Source: Morinoia aosen (lineage: Eukaryota; Arthropoda; Malacostraca; Amphipoda; Talitridae). From it: DNA of 64,000 bases. The DNA is taken from positions 18,914,058 through 18,978,057 of the forward strand of contig CM059576.1 of assembly GCA_030386875.1 (NCBI GenBank), given 5' to 3'. Below, piece by piece: positions 21,932-33,205 of this stretch. The notes beneath the pieces are model-generated. The model was not told the DNA's origin. It did not search any database and worked only from the letters and a program-made list of their open reading frames with translations. A program made the position numbers and the translations under genes. Numbering within the stretch: position 1 is the stretch's first letter; every line of letters begins with the position of its first letter.

Positions 21932-22535
21932 TGTTGGGGTTTTGTCGCTTGATAAAGCCAACGGCTGACCAAATTTCAGAGTTAAGTTCCAGCCACCCCT
22001 TAAACTTCCAAACGATGTGGGATTTCACACGAGTTCGATGTTTAAACTTTAATTTTACAGACGAAAGTTATCACATTAACACAAATATTAGAACGTTGAC
22101 TTGGTAGCACAGAAGTCACATCCATTAAATTTAGATCCCGTCCCCAGAATAAATAATATTAAATGATTATACACTCCATTGGGTAGCACGACCGAAGCCC
22201 GAAGATGAAGCAAGTAGGACAAACAGCGATCAGGCATCAGCTACGGAACAGGCTCCTTGAGGTGTCGACCACAGTGCCGCCTACAAAGAATGGACTAATT
22301 TAGACGCTAAACAGTAACTAAGTTAAATATGCGACAACGGGAATTAAACCTTATTTCACAATATTTAAAAGAAATTTGCAAGGCAGTGCTAACTTTCTAT
22401 TTACCTGGGTCGTAAGACACCTACGAGAGAGTGAAGGTAATACGAAACCGTTACCAAGAGGTCACGTCGCAAGAACAGAAAGAAGTAGGATTCTAGTGTC
22501 AGTAATCCGGACTGTTTATTTATGAATCACTGACA
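21932..22535 (-). repeat. 5' LTR of Gmr1-like element
   Basis: 604 bp, paired with 18074-18677 and followed by the TATAC target duplication at 22536-22540. Confidence 0.95.
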
Positions 22536-22545
22536 TATACTATAG

Positions 22546-23874
22546 ACTATTGCCTGTGGTACTCCTTGCACATTCAATTTTCGTTCAAGCTTTTGTGATG
22601 CAGCTAGTTCTACTTCATTTATAGCATTGTGTTTGTATACCTTTTGTGCTTCAGAGGTCACTTGTTGGTAAACGTTTGTTACTGTTATATTCCATGTGAT
22701 GGTTAGTTTTGGCTGACATGCGAGAATATGTTGGATTGAACATATCTATATTATTTAGATTTATGGATGAAGTACATGTTTGCGTACATACTGTATATAG
22801 TTATGTATATATATCCATACTGTATATAGTCATGCACATGTATGTATATTTGAACATTCTAACTCGAGTAAGTGGGCGCCTAATCACAAGTTCAAGAGTT
22901 ATGCTCGAATGGAGAAAGAGGGCACTAGAGTTACCCGGCCTACTTCTCAAGGTCACCAGCATGGTAGTGATGGAAAACTACGCTTGTACATACTTTTATT
23001 CCCAAATATCTGAACGGCAACGAACGATGCACCTTTCAACAGTCTTGAATAGTTTTTTACAATAGTGTTTATTTTACCAACATTACAACATTCTCAACCT
23101 TCTTAAAATGTTGAGCTCTTTTTGAGTTTTCCAATAGGAGCAGAGTCTCAGACCCAAAAGGCTGTTCTTCTAACGCCACAAAACTGTATAAAACCATCAT
23201 TTTGGTAAACATTTTCCTTTCTTTGCTTCGAACCCGAGTTACAGTAAATTATTTTTTGCTCCGAGAAAAATCACATATGCTGAATCCATTGCAAAAGCAA
23301 TACGAGGATTCACCTTCATTCGAAATTTCCCTTTGAACGTAAAGGAAATACAAATTAAAATAAAAATGATGGTGAAGATAGCTGATTTGGAAATCATTTG
23401 AATAGGTGAACGGTTTGGCTTCAAGCTCAAGCCATTATCAACACCTGTATAAGCGATTTGGAGTACAGAAAATAGGACATGGCTACAACATTCACTTATT
23501 TAAATGATTTTTAAATCAGGTATCTTTACTAGCATTTTTATTTCAAACTGGCATGAGTGCTCCAACCTAATTTAAAAATACAAATTAAACTCGTTCTCGC
23601 TTTCATGTAGTCTTTATTGAAAACGAATGCGGGATTAAGAGCCATTTCGAAGGCAAGCCTCAGAAGTCTCTCAGAGGTGATTTTCACTTGACATGCGCCC
23701 AATCTTAAGTACAGTAGGGAACGAGTCTCACTAGAACTTGAAGTATGTTCTGGCTACCAGTGACTTGTGAAGTGATATCGCAATACGTGGCAAAACGACG
23801 CGTGATTTTGATTCCTTTGCTCTGCTTTATTACTTTACCCTGCAAGGGACATTCTGGTTATTTTCGTTGTACAG
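22546..23874. other. Intron sequence, nothing recognised
   Basis: Remainder of the gene A intron between A1 and A2. AT-rich, with TATATA/TGTATA low complexity at about 22780-22850. Open frames are short and unsupported. Confidence 0.4.
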
Positions 23875-24065
23875 GTCAAGATGTTGCTGCAATGGCTCTG
23901 ATGCTGCAGTACGCGCAGCCGCGCCGGTTGGGGGTTGTCATGACTCCAGATGACCTCAGACGGACCTGCTGGACGGACGTCATCAGAGCTAGGAAAGGAG
24001 ACATTAGGCTCTTCCTTTAAAGGCGCCCCGTGTGATGACCTCATAACACCTCTGCAAAATAGCAG
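23875..24065 (+). CDS. Gene A exon A2, with probable 1-nt frame lesion
   Basis: A 191-nt exon with acceptor TTCGTTGTACAG and donor AGCAG|GTAAGC. It encodes MALMLQYAQPRRLGVVM, paralogous to exon 62441-62642 (MALMLQ-like start, AQPRRLRVDM). Frame is lost at 24018 (GDIRLFL then TAA). Conserved CDDL..P..NSR follows in another frame and reaches the donor in the expected phase. The exon is one base too long for that phase, and the TTT at 24016-24018 is a likely site. Either gene A is a recent pseudogene or this is a homopolymer assembly error. Confidence 0.75.
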
Positions 24066-26245
24066 GTAAGCTGTGAGCTGGACACTCAGTGAGTGCAAAT
24101 CATCAAGTAGGAATATTGCATATTTATGTGCGAAAATGTAGAGTAATAGAGTATACACATTAAACAGTACCTGTCTGTAAAGAAAGCTTGTTATCTTGTT
24201 CACTACCTAGAAGAACTTTTCATGATAAGTAGCAGCGGTATGTGGTTTTCTAGAGGCAATTTTCAATTTTTTTCAATCAGGGCAAAAGCTTCAGTGGTAA
24301 ATGTGGAGGTGTATTTTATTGATGACATCAGAAAATAATTTGAGAGACTTAAGTTTTAAATAGTGTGAAAGAATATACAAGGCAGCCTGTGGGTGATACG
24401 TGATACATAGTCTATGAATAACTCAACTTGATGAGCAGTGGTGTCATGCCACCGAAGATAATCTCATTCATTTCCCGCAATAATACACACGTTTCATGGC
24501 AAATTTCTGCATTTGATAAGTCAAAAGCCACACCATATTATTAGAATAACTTGTTCTTCTAATGAGCTTCATATTGCAGCAGATCTAGGAATGGAAATCG
24601 AAATATCTAATGGCAAACCGCACCGATGAAATGTCGGGGAACAAATGCTATATAGACAACCCTATCTGAAGCATAGCGTTCATCCTCCGATGTTCCTCGA
24701 AACTGCCGCCAAATTCGCATACATGGACTATATACTTATAACTGCGGGAAAAAACAAATATGAAAACATTTTTTGAAAAAAAAAAAAATAACCGAACGAT
24801 GCCAAATTGATTCCTACTTAAATAGTTTGCTAGTCTGAAGCCTCAGAGCAGCAAATAATAGGCAGTCATGGGAAGCGATTTGAATTACAACAGAGAAATT
24901 AAATGCAGAAGTTACGACAGTATTTCTACCGTGAATAAAATTTTACTGATTATTTTGACTACCCGAAACAGATTTTTAAAAATGGTTAGGAATATACAAA
25001 AGATGCTGAACATGACGCCCATATCTGTCGCGCTGCAGCTGTTTAGACGTCCGCACAATGATTGCCGCACTCGAGCGAAGGCTTCAGAATTTTCATGAAC
25101 TCTTGCAGAAGTTTCCACAGTTCTACCGATGAGGTCTTCTTTGAAATGAATTGGTGTTCCGTACACCAAACTCTGCAGTTGTCCCTAGAGGTAGAATACT
25201 AGGAGCGTAATATGAACTGGCCTCCACGGTCAGTCCAGCGATGTGGATAACACCATTTGCTTCTCCGTACGGTGAGGCATATTTACGAGTTGAGCAGTGG
25301 ATACTCGCTCCATTGTCGTTTGTACCTTTGCAGTCTATGAACTATACAACGAAAATAAGAAATTTTAAGATAAGATTTCAGGAACAGTCAGACAACCGGC
25401 CACGAATTTGAAGTCATCGTGACGCTTTTACGAAGCATGTCCGACCACGCGGTTTTGCGTGGAAAGATTTCATTTCAACTCTACCAACCTTATGTTGAAG
25501 TTGGCAGCCTCTCTGGCCTGATGTGTTCAGATAAGTTCCGTTAGGTCAAGTTGGGTCTGAGTGTAACAATTGAAAACTAAATCCAATTTAGTTTATAAGT
25601 TCATTAAGGAGCCGGTTAGCGATTAACCTTCCGTGTTCTAGCGTTCAGTAATATTAAACACGTGCCCCGCGTGTTCTGCCAGTTGATAAATTGCTCATTT
25701 ACGTACCAGCATTAATTAATGAACGACATTTCTTCTGTTATGATATCCTTTTAAGAAATCACTGTTATCATTCCAGGTAAAATGTCTCGTAAAATCATAT
25801 TGGTAATAATCTAAGGTAGGAAGAAAAACAAGCAATAAATTCGATTTTGCTATTTTGCTACTCACAACCTAACCAAACCAACCGTTCACAACGGCGGGGC
25901 GGTGAACGTGTCATGAACTCCAATCTAATTTGTGCACGCCGGCCTGACTTGATCTCACCTAATGTAACGTGGCTAAACTGAAATTGTCCAATTAAACGTT
26001 TTAAAAGGAATGTTTTACGTCATAAGCCATCATATCGGTCCGTGGGATGCCCGTCACTGAGAATATTTCCTTGGCGTCTGATTTTTCTTCTCCTGCGCTC
26101 CCAACCTGTGTTGAAGTTTGTTCAACGAGGTGGCGGTCGCATCGTAAATGTATTCGAGGGCTGTTTAAATACATGTTTTTATTTCAGTACACACTCAAAC
26201 GAGCTATAATGTTATTTATATTTCACGTAACTCATTCAGAGTAAG
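24066..26245. other. Intron sequence, nothing recognised
   Basis: First part of the 12.7-kb gene A intron between A2 and A3. AT-rich. Open frames near 24868 and 26047 show no recognisable domain. Confidence 0.4.
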
Positions 26246-26399
26246 ATGTCGAGCCATGAAATGAAAAGACCTGCACTCATGGTTGCTTTAACTGCAAATC
26301 CTAGCGATTTATCACTCAGTAACTTTTCTCATTTTGCCAGATCATGTGTTCATGAGGTTCGGTTTGAGCTACAGGAATGCGATGACAATGTTTCGCCTG

Positions 26400-27250
26400 T
26401 AGCAGAAAAAAAACGTTCTATATGCTCTGATACCGCATGAACAGCAGATTTCATACGGGATGTTCAAAACATTAGCGATGCGAGCGTCGGAAGATCGATG
26501 AAGCCCATTGCCAAACAGCTCATGGTATCAGTGTGGATGGACTATCAAAACTGTGGTACATCAGAACATTCGATTTACGTCACATGTAATGATGAAAGAC
26601 CGATTCGTATTAGCAAAGACACCAGTAAACTGTCTCACGCGTTCGAAAAGGTTACTTAGCAAAGTCATAACCCTGACGAACAAGGTGTGCTTTGGTTTTG
26701 CTCTGACGGAAAATCTTCGACCACTCAGAAAACTAACAAAATAAAGTAGTAGGTGCAGATTTGCACTTCCCTCTGCAGTGCCCAGAGTGATGCACACCAA
26801 ATTCTCGGCTACTGTGATGGGCTTAGGAGTTGTGGGTAGTGAATTTTATGTCATGCCACCTAATATTTCCCCACAGGGAGTTCGCGAGACTCGAACTCAA
26901 GACTAGAAATTACCGCGCCGGCACGCTATCGACCGCACTATCGATCACAAGATGATCGAAGCACAACGAAAGCAATGCTTCACACAGTCGGGAAAAAAAT
27001 TTATCTGTCGGGACAATGCGCCTGCTTTCACTGTGCCAAGCATTGCTTTCGTTGTGCTTCGATCATCTTGTGATCGATAGTGCGGTCGATAGCGTGCCGG
27101 CGCGGTAATTTCTAGACTTGAGTTCAAGTCTCGCGAACTCCTCGTACATTTATTCCCCACAGGGTTTCTAGGGTAATGGTACTAAAATATTTATATTTTG
27201 GAAGTTATTGTTGAGCCTGAATAAATAAAGTTACTAATGGAAAGTCAATC
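26400..27250 (+). pseudogene. Mariner-like transposase relic, split by nested insertion
   Basis: Plus-strand mariner transposase fragments in shifting frames: VGRSMKPIAKQL (about 26490), LTRSKRLLSK (about 26630), DEQGVLWFCSD (about 26680, first catalytic Asp block), and MHTKFSATVMGLGVV then MPPNISPQG (26790-26880). The palindromic element 26879-27152 interrupts it exactly at SPQG. The transposase appears to resume beyond 27165 (ILEVIVEP). Many stops; inactive. Confidence 0.75.
26879..27152. mobile_element. Palindromic tRNA-like (SINE-like) insertion
   Basis: Two arms of about 104 bp (26877-26980 and 27038-27141) are reverse complements with about two mismatches, around a 57-bp centre. Read outward, each arm carries an A-box-like TAGTGCGGTCGATAGCG and a B-box-like GAGTTCRAGTCTCGC, as in tRNA genes and tRNA-derived SINEs. 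So it is a head-to-head pair. It is bracketed by the 12-bp direct repeat TTCCCCACAGGG (26867-26878 and 27153-27164), a target-site duplication inside the mariner relic. Confidence 0.75.
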
Positions 27251-30200
27251 GTCTCTCACCTATTCTCAGTAGATTCTAACAAAGCCGTAGTAACCCAGGA
27301 CTGGTTATCAGAGAAATTAACGACAAAGTGACCTCCCAACATGTGGCTTCCAACTCTCCAAATTTTAATTCGATAGACTAATCTGCGTGGAGCAGCTTTG
27401 GAATAGAGGCTGATTGCATTCCTCTGGGTACCAAAGCTTTGTTGAAGGCTGCCATTGTCCAAGTGATGTCCGGAACAGGACCACTTGTTGCACCTTGTCT
27501 ATGGTGCCGTACCCGAATAGAGCCAGCCATTGGAGCCGGAGGCGGTTTCATAAAATTATTAGCCATTCGTACTAATTTGACTTAATACACACATTTTTGC
27601 GGGCCGTATATTGCAGTATTGGACGGCTTCTCATAATGAAAGGCTGCTTTTAAGGTCCTGATTTAGGCTCAAATTGGGTCCTAATTTAGATTTTTAGGCT
27701 GCTAACAAATGTGAGGATAGTTTTTCCCCGATTAACTTAAATTTCAGTTTTCTAAGTGATGCTAACACTCCATTGCATTTTGCAAATTATCGCACAACCA
27801 TAAAATAATTACAAGCGACCGAAAAAACAGTGTATAAATAGCCAGCTGACTTTACATGTGACGTCACCTTGTTCAAAATACTCCACAAAATAATTCAATT
27901 GATTTAGGTTGAATAATGTAGATCAGGTCTTCAAACTTATGTCAAGTCTGTAAAAAGTTTATGAGCAGCCTTATTCAGGCCATCAATTCTTGAAGTTGGA
28001 ATTTCCTTCAAGTCCGCCAAATTGCAAGTTTTCGAAAAATGGACGCACAGAAGTTGAAAAAATTGCAAAATTTGGAAGAGAATCACGGACTTTAATTAAT
28101 TTATTTATCGGTTTTTCCTTTGTGCCACAAAAAGTACCCATAAAATTATAGCTATGTAATATAGCGTTAGTAACAAGGTGGTGTCATATGTGACGCAACC
28201 GTGACACCTACTGGCTGTTTCAGATACGTTTTTTTCTGTCGCGAATGACTTTAATATAATCAGCTAGTATTTTGAGATGGGAATAGAGTGTCAGAATCAT
28301 ACCAAAACATTTTGAAAACTGAGGTGAATCAGCTCGTCTCTTTTTTACATAAATTACTCAAAGAAAATGAAGGCCTAAATAGTAGCCCTATTTTTGGAGC
28401 CGCCCCTGTTGCTGCTATAAAGGGATCGAGAAGCTTTGTGCGTACATTTGCGGCAAGGAAACAATTTGGGGCATTGAATAAGTGATTCATTTTTAGAAAT
28501 TCAGTTATTATATTTCCTATTGAAGTTTCTTTGTGATTTCCCCAAAGTAAAATGCAAACTCCAGTTGAAATCTCAATTATGTTCTACGCATGGAGATGTT
28601 CATTCCAATTTGTGCGCCATTTCCAATCAGTTAACTAACCTATCAGGAATTGGGCTTGGTGCATTACCATCTTGCGCCTTGTGCTACTGGACCTCTCCTC
28701 ACTTGGTAATTTGTGCTCCATTTGCCCTAGCTTTTGTTCAATACGTTCGCTGGCGCTTGTCAAGCGGTCTCTCGTTAAGTTAGGTTGTAGGTAGCATAGT
28801 TTAGAACAACGAACTTAATGCTAGATAAAATTGTATCGTTCCCAAGAAATGTGAAACTCTAATAGCTTGACGATATTTTATCTCGCATGCTAATCGTTTG
28901 AAAATAAACGGTGTAGAAATAATTGCAGTGCTTTACATTTACACTGGTGCGTAAATGAACAGCTCACCTAGTGGTGCCCTCTTGCCCCAATAGGCAGTCA
29001 ACGTGTTAAACATAGCTTAGTCATGGCAATCCAGATGTTCAGCGAGGCATGCTACCATACGACTGATCGTTCAAACCTACTATCTCATTAATTATAGACT
29101 CATTTGAGAGGGCCTCACCTGAGCAGTGGACGGATTTTGTATACATGTTACACTGTTCTGTCATTGACTTCTCTCCTAGTCATCTCAATGCCTACAACTG
29201 TTGTCTCTATTGCAATGTCCTGCTAGAATGTTTGAACTGCTGTTCACCAGTCGACGTGTGTTCAACGATTCTTATGAAAATTTTACTTAATAAGAAAAAA
29301 TGGTAACGATTTCTTCTTGTTCTATTGGTGGGTTGAAAAAGCGGTGTTTAGTGGAAAAATAAAATTTTAATACAACGATATATAAAATTTGAGCCTAAGG
29401 AGTGTGTGGTAGAATTATGTAAATTTTGATTAGTCTTTTTCAAGGTACTCTTTCTTGTTGTCTTTTCAACAAGCGGAACGCATTATGAAGTAAAACAATT
29501 CAACAACACATCTCGTCATCGAAGCCTTCGTGATGCGGTGCCTAATATCAGACTGATGCATTTCCTTTCCATTTAAGACTAGTACGATTTTTATAAGTTT
29601 TTAAACATGAAAAAATGCTGTTTCTTGAACGCTGTACATTCGAGATAGCGTAACTTTCCTTATCAACTAGTGTACACGGCCCGTCACAGATGACGGGATT
29701 CAATACCTTTCGTGAACCAATTTTCGTTCGGTGGAGTTACCACGCTTTAGCTTATTTCAAAGGTAACGTATTCTTATTGTGACAGTAATGAACACTTAGA
29801 ATACGGTAAATTTGTGCCGCAATAGAAGTAGTTATGGCCGTTCGTGTCATATCCTAGACACAGAAATTCAGCATTACTGAAAGCAACTGCGAGCTTGTGT
29901 ATGTATATTGTAATATGCAATGCAGTAAATTATTATATACTATACAGTATATTGTTATGTGCAATACAGTATATTTTAAATGCGATACAGTGTATTGGAG
30001 AACAGTATATTGTAATACGCTGTACAGAATATTGTGATATGCAGTACCTCGCCTAACTCGGTATCCACGACACGGACTCGAGTATATAAGGCTCTGGATC
30101 TCTGTAACCTATGTCACCTAATAATTCCCGTCGTGTGTATATTTATATGTTTATATATGTTTACATTGGTATAAAAACATAGGACGTAAATTTATTTCTT

Positions 30201-30290
30201 TGGTATCCGTTACGATTTTATCTGAGTATGCGGTATCATGGATACCGAATTCCTCATTTTAACATTAAAAGATGGTTTTTACATACATTG
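27251..30290. other. Intron sequence, nothing firmly recognised
   Basis: AT-rich intron. The plus frame at 28288-28485 (SESYQNILKTEVNQLV) has somewhat coding-like composition but no splice support and no recognised relatives. At 29920-30050 there is an ATACAGTATATTGTAAT low-complexity stretch. Confidence 0.35.
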
Positions 30291-30294
30291 ATAT

Positions 30295-30450
30295 GTTTGA
30301 AATTTTATCAGGATAGATTCGGTCATGTTAGGATAGGTTAGGATATGTCAGGAAAGGATACGATATGTTAGGTTAGGATCTCAGTTAGTATAGGTTAGGT
30401 TAGCATAGGTTAGGTGAGCATAGGTTTGGGAATGTTGACGCAACTCTTTC
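30295..30450. repeat. Degenerate TTAGG-like repeat tract
   Basis: Irregular TAGGTTAGGATAGGTTAG-type units ending in TTTCACGGGTCCACCTAG. The same motifs occur in reverse complement at 35380-35690. Common interstitial sequence in arthropods; too irregular to be a telomere. Confidence 0.6.
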
Positions 30451-30454
30451 ACGG

Positions 30455-33205
30455 GTCCACCTAGCTTAACAATTCAAACAATTTAACAGTTTATTTACCA
30501 CAAGTAATACAGCAATACATTGCTTCTTGAGTCTAGTGCAATGGATATATTTGAGTATAGCTACTTGTGGGCCCGAATAAGTTCAGCGACTTCTAGGACC
30601 TCCTATCATCAAGCTATTTTTAAAGTGTACAGTTATGTTAAACCTAATTTACTTGACCTAGGGGCATACAAGACTTGTCATGTTTCAGTGCCTAATTTTT
30701 TAGCAAAGAAAGAATCTGGTAATATGAGCTAGAGGGGAAAAGTATGCTCAATAAAAATGATTAGGAGCATAAGATCTATATTATTATCATGGTAGATTAC
30801 CTTATAAAGATGAGAAGTGCCAAAAAAGAAATTAACTTGGACTACCTAATATGATCAATATTTCGATAGGAAGAGGGATTCAAGATTTGTTTTGAAAGCT
30901 TTGTAGGAGCTTTTTTCACCGATCACAGCAGGGATTGCGTTTCAATTCTTAGTTCCAGTGAAGAGGATACTGCGTTGTGACCGAGATTGTGAATAAGGAA
31001 GTATGAAGTTACTTCTGTTTCGTGTTAAATGATCATGATGGCCAGTTAGAGCAGTGAATAATTGTTTGAGTTCTCTGTCGCCATCATCAGTTCGTGTTTT
31101 ATACATGAAATTACATATGGAGAGGTTGTAGAGATTGAAAAGCTTGAGTATTTTTAAGCCTGTGAACGAATCATTTGTGTGAGCATTAAGTTCGAATTTC
31201 ATTACTGCTCGAACGGCTCTTCTTTGCAATGCAAAGAGCAGATTGTTTAATTTTTATCAGTTCCGTGCCAAGCTTCTATCCCGTATTGTAGACATGGTGA
31301 AATGATCGTTCGATGAAGTATTCTTAAGGCTTCTTCAGGCAGTATATTTTTTACTTTATGAAGGATTCCAACGGATTTTGATAATTTAGTCCTGATATGT
31401 GCAATATGCTCTTTGAACGTCAGATGTTTATTTAATAAAATGCCCAGAAATTTTCAGGAGTTTGTTTCTTCAATTTTACCATCACCAATTTTAATGTATG
31501 GAAGAGACATATTTCTCTTGTATGAGAATATAATGTATTTTGTCTAATCGATATTGGGGCATATTTTATTTGCCTTAACACGTTAAGTGCGGCGGGTTAA
31601 ACTGAAGATCAATATCCAGCTCTAATTTACAGTCAAATGTAGTAAGAAATTTTGAAGATAGCAAACATTGACTGGATCATGCCTTCATTTAACTTTCATT
31701 TAGTATTTAGAAAAATTGAGTCAGTGACTGCTGGTCGGCTAGCAGCATTATGAAAATTACCTAATTGACCACCGGTGGGTCACGCCGCACTTAACGTGTT
31801 AAACCACATTGAAACATTTTGCAGCTCATTATTTATACTCTCTGCTATTAAAATTGGATTTTCACTTGCCAGAGCCGCAGAGAGCGTGCTGTCGTCGGCA
31901 AATAATTATGAATTATAAAATGAAGTAGATCTAACAATATCGTCGATAAAGATCAAAAAGAGAAGAGGCTCAAGGACCGACCCTTGCGGTACTCCATGGC
32001 TGATTGTCAGCAGTTCCGATTGTGCATCGCCAATGCCAACATGCTGCTCTCGATTTACTAAGTATGATTTGAAATAATCATGTGCAACTCCTCGGATGCC
32101 ATAACAGTGTAGCTTTGATGGTAAAATATTATTGTCCACGCAATCAAAGGCTTTTCGAAAGTCAAGATATACGGAAAAAATAAGCTTTCTTTTATCTATA
32201 TTACAGTTGCGAATGATTTAATACAACCTGTGTCGTTGATTTTTTAGAATGAAAACCATGTTGCTTGTCGTAGAGAAAATATTTTTGTTTAAAATAGGAA
32301 TACACTTCTCTAACACAATTTTTTCGAGTATATTGCAAATAATTGGTTTATCATAGATAGGTCTATAATTATGTATTATTGCTATTTTATCTCCATTTTA
32401 AAAAGAGTGGCGCATTGGCAATTTTGAGACAGTTGGGGAAGATACTTTGAAAAAATGATTGCTGTATAATATTAGATATGCACGGTGCTATTATATCAGC
32501 TATAGCCTAAAGAACTTTAGCCAAGAATGTTTTCAATCCATTTGATTCATTTTTCAAGTTGTTCATGCACGTAATTACATCAGAGGGATTAGATGGCGTG
32601 AAAAAGAAAGAGTTGTGTTCACAGACATGGTCCATGTAATGCAGGTGGTCTGTAGGTTCACTAGAAACACTATCAGCTATTTTTTCCCCTATGTTCACAA
32701 AAATAAAAAAGTTGTCAAACATTGTTGCAATATATTGTTTCTCGTGATATTTTACATTTTCGTGAACGACGGACTCAATCGTATTCGTTGCATTATTATT
32801 CGTTTTATAGGATGACTTAGGCAGGTGCCAAGTTATTTTTTAAATCAGTTTTGTATTCAGTAAATTTGCCCTGAAAGTAGTTTTGTTTCGATGCCTGAAT
32901 TTGATTTATCACATGATTCCTGAATCTGTCATACGTTACTTGTGATATTCGCCCTTCGTACAGTAAGGCTTGACGTTTCTTTATATTGATCACGATATCT
33001 TCAGTAATCCTGGGCTTTTGTCTATTTTCCTTCGTAATTGTGCGGGTGATTATTGAACATCACTGGTTGTGTGCGGTCGTTATATTTCAGTTAAATTTAG
33101 AATTGCTTCATCAATGTTAATCGCATTATAATCCTGATGATAGATGTCGAATGATGGCATTAATTCTGCTAGATCAGTTCGCATTGTTCCCAAGTTATAT
33201 TCGTT
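30455..33205 (-). mobile_element. LINE retrotransposon, 5'-truncated and decayed
   Basis: Minus-strand non-LTR RT. A pre-RT region (about 33200-32507) includes FDNFFIFVNIGEKIAD. Palm motifs at 32139-31906 include GVPQGSVLEPLLFLIFIDDI. The catalytic FADD block lies at about 31900, after an in-frame stop. A C-terminal thumb-like region at 31229-30942 includes AVRAVMKFELNAHTN. The endonuclease is absent. CR1/L2/Jockey-like by motif style. It is interrupted by a piggyBac-type MITE (31580-31798). The 3' end has short TTGTTAAA-type repeats, also seen at the end of the copy at 37.39 kb. Confidence 0.8.
31580..31798. mobile_element. piggyBac-type MITE inside LINE
   Basis: 219 bp with perfect terminal inverted repeats CACGTTAAGTGCGGCG, flanked by TTAA on both sides (31576-31579 and 31799-31802). 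A TTAA duplication and a CACGTTRA.TGC-style end are typical of piggyBac-derived MITEs. It is non-coding and splits the LINE RT just after its FADD block. Confidence 0.9.

Larger units (their letters stand above)
18074..22535 (-). mobile_element. Gmr1-like Ty3/gypsy LTR retrotransposon, internally deleted
   Basis: Two 604-bp LTRs in direct orientation, flanked by the 5-bp target duplication TATAC (18069-18073 and 22536-22540). The element reads on the minus strand: LTR, primer binding site, gag, protease, integrase zinc domain, RNase H, polypurine tract, LTR. Integrase before RNase H is the Gmr1-type order, unlike canonical gypsy. The integrase core and most of RT are missing. By eye the LTRs differ at about six positions (around 99 percent identity), so the insertion is young. 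It lies in a gene A intron, antisense to that gene. Confidence 0.9.

Noticed and set aside
26945..27160. Functional tRNA genes in the palindrome arms
   Set aside because: A- and B-box-like motifs are present, but the T-stem and acceptor stem do not pair properly, so a tRNA-derived SINE is more likely.
28288..28485. Possible exon SESYQNILKTEVNQLV
   Set aside because: Composition is mildly coding-like, but no convincing splice phase links it to gene A and no family is recognised.
30295..30450. Telomere or telomere-proximal sequence
   Set aside because: Units are irregular, short and internal; typical interstitial arthropod repeat.
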